A DNA stretch of 64,000 bases, taken from contig CAWBGY010000007.1 of the NCBI GenBank assembly GCA_963788505.1, positions 1 through 64,000 on the forward strand, in the 5' to 3' direction. The notes under the pieces were generated by a model, which worked only from the letters and a program-made list of their open reading frames with translations, was not told the origin of the DNA and made no database searches. This DNA comes from JAIQFF01 sp963788505. GTDB taxonomy: Bacteria > Acidobacteriota > Terriglobia > Terriglobales > Acidobacteriaceae. The first letter of the stretch is position 1. Each line of letters starts with the position of its first letter. The translations under genes and the position numbers were made by a program. This document shows, in pieces, positions 58,180 to 64,000 of this stretch.

Positions 58180-58411
58180 TCTTCCCCGCATCATCGGTCC
58201 GCCCAGGGCCGAGGTCCACTGCCGAGCGAGCGAGAGCCATGCTGACCCATGTGGAAGACACCCTTACTCCGAAACTAACACCTGCATAATCAATAACATA
58301 CATATTTACCTCTTGGACTCTCCCCAACCCGCAGGGATTCTGGGACAATAGTAAGTATCGATAGCTGGGGCAAATCCTACCTTCTCATTCCCGGCTGGCA
58401 AGTAGGTTTTT

Positions 58412-59557
58412 ATGGCTTTGAACTCCGAAATTATTCTTAACCTGCCCGAGACCACGCCCACGACGGAGATCCCGGTCGAGCCGGCGCTGAGCGGTTCCGT
58501 CCTCGTCCTCATCCAGTTCGACGTTTGCGAAGAAATTCGGCTCGACCAGCTACGTCAAATCTTTGGCGCCCGCACCCTGGAGCAGCCCAGTTTCAAGCAC
58601 CCCGCGCCCGGGTACGTTCGCTACCAGCGGCCCCCGGTAGTTGAGCCCATCGAGCCTCTGATCCTGGACAGCGGCGAACGGCTCGAGGGTCAAATCAAGT
58701 ATTACGACTACGGCGTTTTGAGTGTGGTCTTCGAGCTGCCTTTTTCCGGCGACTGGGACACCCTGGTCCGAATGGGCAGCCGCTGGGTTTGGGACGTCGA
58801 CTTTGAGAAGTACGCCTCCCGCATCGTGCACCAGAAACTGGAGCGGGCGTCTCCTGCACTGATCAAGCAGTATCCCGAGTGGCTGAGCGAGGACTACTTT
58901 ATTTTCCATGTACGGGAGATGGCCGGCGCTCCCTCCGCCACCGAGCTGTGCACTTCCCAGGGCGGACGCATCGCACAAATCGTGCGCGGCGAAACCGCGC
59001 AGCTCTCCGACGGCGAGCGCAACGAAATCCTGCAGTCCCGCATTTCCTACTATCCCAATGATCTGGCGGTAATCGGCTGGAACGCCGCTTTCCTCTATGA
59101 CAGCGAGGCCGGCGCCGAGACTGCCATCCAGCTCCTGGAGTACGCCAACTCGCAGTTGCTGGAATTCCGCCACTACGATGAATTGCTCACCCGCGAGCTG
59201 GAGATTGTTTATGCCGGTCTCGACAAAGGCACTGGAATGCTGGCTCGCTGGCGCCTGGCCAGGGCCGCAACCAAGCTGCACACTGTCCTGCTCGACGTGA
59301 ACGAACTGACCGAGCGCGCCGACAATGCCATCAAGTTTCTCAGCGACATGTTCTCCGCGCGTCTGTACAAGCTGGCAGCCGCCAAAGTCGGCGTGCCCGA
59401 CTACAAGGATCTGGTCACCCAGAAACTGCAAACCGCCGAAGACCTTTACCGCTTCATGGTGGATCAGTTCAACCAGAGCCGCGCCTTCGTGCTCGAACTC
59501 ATGGTGGTGATCATCCTGGTCATCGAACTGGTCTTCCTCTTCGGCGGCAAGGTTTAA
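58412..59557 (+). CDS. RMND1/DUF155 (YagE/RMD1) family membrane protein
   Basis: 381 aa. The N-terminal half has FEL/VW-rich beta segments (LEGQIKYYDYGVLSVVFELPF, RMGSRWVWDVDFEKY). The C-terminal half is helical (FRHYDELLTRELEIVYAGLDKG, LHTVLLDVNELTERADNAIKFLSDMFSARLYKLAA) and closes with LELMVVIILVIELVFLF as one membrane helix. This layout fits the DUF155 family, whose mitochondrial member RMND1 is needed for mitochondrial translation; bacterial roles are unknown. The family call rests on overall pattern, not on one diagnostic motif. Confidence 0.65.
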   Translation: MALNSEIILNLPETTPTTEIPVEPALSGSVLVLIQFDVCEEIRLDQLRQIFGARTLEQPSFKHPAPGYVRYQRPPVVEPIEPLILDSGERLEGQIKYYDYGVLSVVFELPFSGDWDTLVRMGSRWVWDVDFEKYASRIVHQKLERASPALIKQYPEWLSEDYFIFHVREMAGAPSATELCTSQGGRIAQIVRGETAQLSDGERNEILQSRISYYPNDLAVIGWNAAFLYDSEAGAETAIQLLEYANSQLLEFRHYDELLTRELEIVYAGLDKGTGMLARWRLARAATKLHTVLLDVNELTERADNAIKFLSDMFSARLYKLAAAKVGVPDYKDLVTQKLQTAEDLYRFMVDQFNQSRAFVLELMVVIILVIELVFLFGGKV

Positions 59558-59652
59558 TGTAGGCGCGAGCGTCCTCGCTCGTGCTGGGGCCATTCATCAT
59601 TTAGCATCATAGAGATTGAAAGAAGCACGGGCGGGACGCCCGCGCCCACATT
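59556..59652. repeat. Dispersed element with TAATGTAGGCGCGAGCG inverted ends
   Basis: 97 bp. It begins at the stop of the DUF155 gene (AATGTAGGCGCGAGCGTCC) and ends GGACGCCCGCGCCCACATTA, an inverted relative, leaving about 20 bases before the next gene. It looks like a short non-autonomous mobile element. Confidence 0.82.
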
Positions 59653-59671
59653 ACACGTTCAAAGGAGATCC

Positions 59672-60424
59672 ATGCGGGGACTTAAGGGCAAGCGCGTACT
59701 GATCACCGGAGGCGCGAGCGGGATCGGCGCCGCCACGGCTGCCCGCTTCTTGGAAGAAGGCGCGACCGTGGTGGTGCTCGACCGCGACGCCAAAGGCCGC
59801 GCTCAAATCCAGTCCCAACTGCCGAAATTGGCCGGCACGGTGGACGCCGACGTCTCCGACCTGCGCCAAGTAAACGCCGCGTTTGCCGAAACCTTGCGAC
59901 TGATGGGGGGCGTGGACATTCTGATCAACAACGCCGGCATCAGCATCCGTCATAACTTCCTCGACATCACGCCGGAAGAATGGGACAAAGTAATCGCCGT
60001 CAATCTCACCGGTGTCTTTTACATGGCACAGACCGCTGCCCGGCACATGTGGGAGCGCGGCAGCGGCGTGATTCTGCAGACGGCATCCACCAACGGCCTG
60101 GTGGGACAGCCCTACTATGCCGACTACAACGCCACCAAAGCAGGAGTCATCGAGCTGACCAAGTCCATGGCGCTGGAACTCGCGCCCAAAGTCCGAGTGT
60201 GTGCGATCGCGCCGGGATACGTGCTTACCCCCATGCAGCGCGCCGAATACACCGACCAGATGCTGGACGCGGTCAATCGCAAGATTCCCCTGGGACGCCA
60301 CGCCCAACCGGAGGAGATCGCGGCCCTGTTCGCGTTTCTGGCCTCCGACGACGCGGCCTACATCACCGGCCAGGTGTATACCATTGACGGCGCGGAGACC
60401 GCGGGAGGCTTGGCCAGCCGGTGA
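59672..60424 (+). CDS. Short-chain dehydrogenase/reductase (SDR 1)
   Basis: 250 aa, classical SDR. The NAD(P) site is ITGGASGIGAATAARF, the NNAG motif is LINNAGISI, and the active site has TASTNG (Ser) and YADYNATKAG (Tyr/Lys). The C-terminus ITGQVYTIDGAETAGG is typical of the 3-oxoacyl-reductase/sugar-dehydrogenase group. LDRD at the end of beta-2 suggests NAD preference. A strong AAAGGAG lies seven bases before the ATG. First of three SDR genes in a row; substrate unknown. Confidence 0.93.
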   Translation: MRGLKGKRVLITGGASGIGAATAARFLEEGATVVVLDRDAKGRAQIQSQLPKLAGTVDADVSDLRQVNAAFAETLRLMGGVDILINNAGISIRHNFLDITPEEWDKVIAVNLTGVFYMAQTAARHMWERGSGVILQTASTNGLVGQPYYADYNATKAGVIELTKSMALELAPKVRVCAIAPGYVLTPMQRAEYTDQMLDAVNRKIPLGRHAQPEEIAALFAFLASDDAAYITGQVYTIDGAETAGGLASR

Positions 60425-60466
60425 CCGGGGAAGGGCACGAGGAAAGAGGCCCTGAAAAACTGGAAA

Positions 60467-60650
60467 TGTCATCCTGAGCGCAGCCAGTCCATTCGCTTTG
60501 CGAATGGACTCGCGGAGTCGAAGGACCCCTATCATCTCCACGGTAATTGGAGCTCGATGGCAAGATTCGCAGGATACGGTCCAGCAGGTAGGGGTCTTCG
60601 ACTGCGCGGCTGCTTCGCAATGCAAAGCGGCCGCATAGCTCAGGATGACA
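60467..60650. repeat. Dispersed element with TGTCATCCTGAG inverted ends
   Basis: 184 bp starting TGTCATCCTGAGCG and ending GCTCAGGATGACA, exact inverted 12-bp ends. Internal hairpins are GTCCATTCGCTTTGCGAATG and AGGACCCCTA / TAGGGGTCTT. It ends ten bases before the next SDR gene and could contribute its ribosome site (AGGA). Confidence 0.9.
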
Positions 60651-60659
60651 TAGCAATTC

Positions 60660-61436
60660 ATGCCGCAGAATCAGCTTCATGGAAAAATCGCCGTCGTCAC
60701 CGGCGCCGCCTCTGGCATTGGGCGCGCCACGGCTCTCCTCTTCGCCCGCGAAGGCGCGTCGGTCGTTCTCACGGATGTGAATGAATCCGCCGGCCATGCT
60801 GCCGCCGGCGAAATCACCAGACACGGCGGCCGCGCCATCTTCGAACCTGCGGACGTCACCCGCGCCGTGGACTGCCAGCGCGTGGTTGAGCGCGCCGTCC
60901 ACGACCTTGGTGGCATCCACATTCTCTTCAACAACGCTGGCATCATCCGCCGCGCCTCGGTTGTCGAACTCAGTGAGACCGACTGGGACCGGGTCATGGC
61001 GGTGAACGTAAAAGCCATTTTTCTGATGTGCCGGCTGGTCATTCCCATCATGGCATCGGCGGGCGGCGGCTCCATCATTAACACGGCTTCCGGTTGGGGT
61101 CTCGCGGGCGGGGCCAGAGCGGCAGTGTATTGCGCTTCCAAGGGGGCAGTCGTTTTACTGACCAAGGCCATGGCGATCGACCACGGCCCGCAGAATATTC
61201 GCGTAAACTGCATCTGCCCCGGCGACACCGATACCGCCATGCTGCAGAACGAAGCCCGGCAACTGGGAGAACCCAACCATAAGTTCCTGGCGGAATCGGC
61301 AAGGCGGCCGCTGGGACGAGTGGGCAAGCCCGAGGAAATCGCCCAAGCCGCTCTGTACCTGGCCGGCGATGCGTCGACGTTCGTGACCGGAACGGCATTG
61401 GTCGTGGATGGTGGAGGACTGGCAGGATCCGCGTAG
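60660..61436 (+). CDS. Short-chain dehydrogenase/reductase (SDR 2)
   Basis: 258 aa. Cofactor motif VTGAASGIGRATALLF, LTDVNE (Asp, NAD-type), LFNNAGI, TASGWGLAGG (Ser region), YCASKGAVVLLTKAMAIDHG (Tyr/Lys) and NCICPGDTDTAML. It shares the unusual SGWG(I/L)(V/A)GG and YCASKG(A/G)VVLLTKAMAIDHG blocks with SDR 3, so the two are tandem paralogs, while SDR 1 is more distant. The TAG stop is the first codon of the next dispersed element. Confidence 0.93.
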   Translation: MPQNQLHGKIAVVTGAASGIGRATALLFAREGASVVLTDVNESAGHAAAGEITRHGGRAIFEPADVTRAVDCQRVVERAVHDLGGIHILFNNAGIIRRASVVELSETDWDRVMAVNVKAIFLMCRLVIPIMASAGGGSIINTASGWGLAGGARAAVYCASKGAVVLLTKAMAIDHGPQNIRVNCICPGDTDTAMLQNEARQLGEPNHKFLAESARRPLGRVGKPEEIAQAALYLAGDASTFVTGTALVVDGGGLAGSA

Positions 61437-61546
61437 GGGCAGACGTCCTCGTCTGCCCAGCGGAGCAAAGCTCCGCAAGGGTTCTGTGATCACCCAATTC
61501 AGGCGAGCTTTGCTCGCCCGCCCAGACGAGGACGTCTGGGCCTACG
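61434..61546. repeat. Dispersed element with TAGGGGCAGACGTCC inverted ends
   Basis: 113 bp: it begins in the SDR 2 stop codon (TAGGGGCAGACGTCCTCGTC) and ends CAGACGAGGACGTCTGGGCC TA. Internal palindromes are GCGGAGCAAAGCTCCGC and GGCGAGCTTTGCTCGCC. It covers the gap to SDR 3 almost entirely. Confidence 0.88.
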
Positions 61547-61567
61547 TAAGTCGGGAAGATTTTCAGC

Positions 61568-62329
61568 ATGCGCCTCGCCAACAAAGTCGCTCTCATCACC
61601 GGAGGCACTTCCGGCATCGGGGAAGCCACTGCCATCCTCTTCGCCAGAGAAGGCGCCAAAATCGCCATCACCGGCCGTAACGAGAAGCGGGGTCACGCCG
61701 TGACCGAAAAAATCCTGAACGACGGCGGCCAGGCCATCTTCCTGCGCACCGACGTTCGCAAGGCCGCCGAATGTCGCCGGGCTGTCGATGAAACCCTCGC
61801 CGCCTTCGGACGCGTCGACATCCTGTTCAACAACGCCGGCATTTTCTATCCCCACACCGCGGTGGATTGCAGCGAAGAGGAATGGGACCTGCAAATCGAC
61901 ATCAACCTGAAAGGCACTTTCCTGATGTCGAAATTCGCCCTGCCCTCGATGATCGAGCAAGGGAGTGGTGTCATCATCAACAACAGTTCAGGCTGGGGAA
62001 TCGTCGGCGGCGACGCGGCCATCGCCTACTGCGCCTCGAAAGGCGGCGTCGTGCTCCTCACCAAGGCCATGGCGATTGACCACGGCCGCCAGGGGATCCG
62101 CGTGAACTGCATCTGCCCCGGTGACGTGGACACGCCCATGCTGCCGGAAGATGCCCGCATGCGCGGCCAGAAATGGGAGGACTATCTGGCGGGTTGCAGC
62201 AATCGCCCCCTGGGACGCATTGGAACGTCAGAGGAAATTGCCAAAGCGGCGCTGTTTCTGGCGTCGGACGATTCTTCCTTTATGACCGGAGCAACTTTAG
62301 TGGTCGACGGTGGTGGCACCGCGGACTAA
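61568..62329 (+). CDS. Short-chain dehydrogenase/reductase (SDR 3)
   Basis: 253 aa. Cofactor motif ITGGTSGIGEATAILF with ITGRNEK, where the Arg favours NADP, unlike SDR 2. It then has LFNNAGIFYPH, NNSSGWGIVGG, YCASKGGVVLLTKAMAIDHG and NCICPGDVDTPML. A close paralog of SDR 2 with an apparently different cofactor preference, which could allow opposite directions of reaction on related substrates. Followed by a 15-bp tandem array. Confidence 0.93.
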   Translation: MRLANKVALITGGTSGIGEATAILFAREGAKIAITGRNEKRGHAVTEKILNDGGQAIFLRTDVRKAAECRRAVDETLAAFGRVDILFNNAGIFYPHTAVDCSEEEWDLQIDINLKGTFLMSKFALPSMIEQGSGVIINNSSGWGIVGGDAAIAYCASKGGVVLLTKAMAIDHGRQGIRVNCICPGDVDTPMLPEDARMRGQKWEDYLAGCSNRPLGRIGTSEEIAKAALFLASDDSSFMTGATLVVDGGGTAD

Positions 62330-62365
62330 AAAGGCGGCCACGGATTCACGCGGATCTTCACGGAT

Positions 62366-62410
62366 CAGACAGAAAACGATTAGACAGAAAACGATCAGAC
62401 AGAAGACAAA
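62366..62410. repeat. 15-bp tandem repeat, three copies
   Basis: CAGACAGAAAACGAT (62366), TAGACAGAAAACGAT (62381) and CAGACAGAAGACAAA (62396), 37 bases after the SDR 3 stop. It is preceded by a CACGGATTCACGCGGATC-like short duplication. Confidence 0.9.
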
Positions 62411-62472
62411 GCAAAATTTTGATCAGCGAGAAGCGGTGAAGATCCGTGCCACCGTTCAGAGCAAGCTCAACG

Positions 62473-63804
62473 ATGACCATGGCTGCGAACCGCAAAAAAT
62501 CGCAACAGTGGTTCGAGCGCTCCCAGCAATCCCTGGTCGAAGGTGTCAACTCGCCTTCGCGCGGCGCCGCCGTCTATTCGCCCGGCCCACTGTTTCTTGA
62601 GCGCGGCCAGGGTTCGCACGTCTGGGACGCCGATGGCAACGAATACATCGACTTCATGATGTCGTTCGGCGCGCTGATCCAGGGACACGCTCATCCCCAG
62701 CTGGTGGAAGTAGTTTCGCAGGCGATGGCGACGGGCTCGCACTTCGCGGCGGCAACTTCCGCCGAAGTGGAAGCCGCGGAGCGGTTGCGGCGCGCGGTTC
62801 CGTCGGCCGAAGTGGTGCGCTTCACCAACACCGGCAGCGAAGCCACGATGCTGGCGCTTCGCCTCGCGCGCGCCCACACTGGCCGCACCAAGTTCCTCAA
62901 ATTCGAAGGTCACTACCACGGCTGGTACGATCCCTATCTTCTGAACGCACACAGTCATGCGCCGGAGAAGCTGGGCTCTCGGGACAACCCGGCTCGCATA
63001 CCCGATTCAGAAGGCATCCCCGCCTCGACCTTTGACGACGTGGTCCTCGCTCCGTGGAACGACGTGGATGCCCTCGAGCGAGTGATGAAGCAGCACGGCC
63101 CCGCCCTGGCTGCCGTGATCACCGAACCCATCATGGCGAACATGGGCTGCATCCTGCCCCAGGATGGCTACCTCAAACGGCTTCGCGCCCTCACGCAGGA
63201 CTGCGGCGCGCTGCTGATCCTGGATGAAGTCGTCACCGGCTTCCGCTACGCCCCTGGCGGATGCCAGGAGTACTACGGAATTCGACCGGACATCAGCACC
63301 TTTGGCAAAGCCCTGGGTGCGGGGTTTCCCGTGGGCGCGGTGGCCGGACCCAAATCCATTCTCGATCGCATGCGCTGGAGCGAAAACATGGTGCTGCATT
63401 ACGGCACCTTTAACGGACATCGGCTTACCATGAAAGTCGTGGCCGCGAATCTCGACTTGCTGGCTGTGGACGGCACGTATCAGAAACTGCACCGGGTGGG
63501 CGACGACGCCATCTGGGGCCTGCGCGAAGTTTTTCGCCGTCACAGCCTGAAGGCCATCGTGCAGGGCTTCGGCCCCATGTTCCAGATTTACTTCACTGAA
63601 CGCGACGCCATCCGCGACTACCGCGACTACTGTACGTATGTGGATACTCATCTCTATTCCCGCTTCGTTCATCGCCTGCTCGACCACGGCATTTACATGA
63701 CTCCGTCCAATGGGCTGCATTGGATCATCTCCACCGCGCACACGGAAAAGGACGTTGCCCTGCTGATCGAAGCCGCAGACCAGGCATGCGCGGCCATCGC
63801 ATGA
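62473..63804 (+). CDS. Glutamate-1-semialdehyde aminomutase-like class III aminotransferase
   Basis: About 443 aa, fold type I PLP enzyme of the HemL group. Motifs are NSPSRGAAVYSPGPLFLERGQGSHVWDADGNEYIDF, FTNTGSEATMLALRLARA, GHYHGWYD, LILDEVVTGFR and the PLP lysine in STFGKALGAGFPVGAVAG. True HemL makes 5-aminolevulinate. Here the surroundings (three SDRs and a P5C-reductase-like gene) and the altered FNGHRLTMKVVAANL region suggest a different amino ketone or amino acid substrate. The start is at 62473 or 62479. Its stop overlaps the next start in ATGA. Confidence 0.88.
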   Translation: MTMAANRKKSQQWFERSQQSLVEGVNSPSRGAAVYSPGPLFLERGQGSHVWDADGNEYIDFMMSFGALIQGHAHPQLVEVVSQAMATGSHFAAATSAEVEAAERLRRAVPSAEVVRFTNTGSEATMLALRLARAHTGRTKFLKFEGHYHGWYDPYLLNAHSHAPEKLGSRDNPARIPDSEGIPASTFDDVVLAPWNDVDALERVMKQHGPALAAVITEPIMANMGCILPQDGYLKRLRALTQDCGALLILDEVVTGFRYAPGGCQEYYGIRPDISTFGKALGAGFPVGAVAGPKSILDRMRWSENMVLHYGTFNGHRLTMKVVAANLDLLAVDGTYQKLHRVGDDAIWGLREVFRRHSLKAIVQGFGPMFQIYFTERDAIRDYRDYCTYVDTHLYSRFVHRLLDHGIYMTPSNGLHWIISTAHTEKDVALLIEAADQACAAIA

Positions 63805-64000
63805 AAGGCGCACGAAGGAATGCCATCGTCTTTCTGGGCGGCGGGCGCATCACCGCTGCGCTGCTGGCCGGGTTACACCTGGCGGGATACGACCAGCCCA
63901 TCGTCGTGCACGATCGGCACGCGCACAAACTGCGCCAACTCAAACGTCAGTACGATGTGCGGGTTGATCCAGACCTGCAGCGCGCGGTCGCGCAAGCGCG
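63801..64000 (+). CDS. P5C-reductase-like NAD(P)-binding protein, cut by the window end
   Basis: Only the first 66 residues are visible. The start MKGARRNAIVFLGGGRITAALLAGLHLAGY is a Rossmann fold with GGGRIT, the pattern of pyrroline-5-carboxylate reductase (ProC) and related NADP-dependent imine reductases (GxGxMA). VVHDRHAHKLRQLKRQYDVRV continues the fold, and the Arg/His after beta-2 suits NADP. It is coupled to the aminotransferase by an ATGA overlap. Whether it is proline synthesis or another imine reduction cannot be decided from this part. Confidence 0.72.
   Translation, partial: MKGARRNAIVFLGGGRITAALLAGLHLAGYDQPIVVHDRHAHKLRQLKRQYDVRVDPDLQRAVAQA

Noticed and set aside
62473..63804. 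Confident assignment as hemL
   Set aside because: Family membership is clear, but there are no heme genes nearby and the substrate-loop region is altered, so the tetrapyrrole role is left open.

Overview
The window looks like a chromosomal piece of a Gram-negative, aerobic, high-GC member of the Acidobacteriota (Terriglobia/Koribacter-like). The signs are a VWFA-related protein of the acidobacterial type, two large Ser/Thr kinases carrying TPR repeats or a PD40 propeller, a complete Alternative Complex III plus caa3-oxidase operon, KDO/LPS synthesis (kdsB), and intergenic spaces full of GC-rich dispersed palindromes. This is inference from family content; there is no rRNA in the window.

Layout. 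1-2.8 kb: two genes (a VWA protein and xylulokinase xylB) broken by many single-base indels. 2.8-7.0 kb: a xylan/xylose patch with xylB, a secreted GH3-PA14 beta-xylosidase-like enzyme and a divergent LacI regulator. A near-identical 16-bp near-palindrome with a central CG lies in front of both xylB and the GH3 gene and is a candidate operator. 7.1-7.7 kb: a histone-like Lys/Arg-rich protein and tRNA-Met(CAU). 8.5-11.3 kb: a large secreted L-type lectin/DUF11 protein with a strong terminator. 11.3-15.0 kb: a kinase-TPR sensor (frameshifted). 15.3-24.3 kb: kdsB, then a leftward block with recA, coaD, an aminotransferase, the GDP-mannose genes manA, manC and manB, and an M48 protease. 24.5-36 kb: a zinc-ribbon protein, a PD40 kinase, purM, a zinc-ribbon/proline-rich membrane protein, a double ThyX-like protein, a serine hydrolase and pgeF. 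36-41 kb: S10-type peptidase, amidase, aldehyde dehydrogenase. 41.3-54.3 kb: actA-actF, an unknown one-TM protein, SCO1, and cytochrome caa3 subunits II, I, III and IV, which together form a quinol-to-oxygen electron transport chain. 54.3-59.6 kb: a zinc-ribbon protein, a YdiJ-like FAD/FeS dehydrogenase and an RMND1/DUF155 protein. 59.7-64 kb: three SDR genes, a HemL-like class III aminotransferase and the start of a P5C-reductase-like gene, possibly one uncharacterised pathway.

The most unusual feature is the behaviour of the repeats. Several families of 50-180 bp elements with inverted ends lie in the gaps, sometimes supply the stop codon of the gene before them, and in one case sit in frame inside a gene (the N-terminus of actB, with a 49/51-identical twin 138 bp upstream). 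Short tandem arrays (19, 16, 15 and 7 bp units) lie at or just after stop codons. The frame breaks are mostly single extra bases in or beside short runs, which suggests sequencing or assembly errors more than true gene decay.
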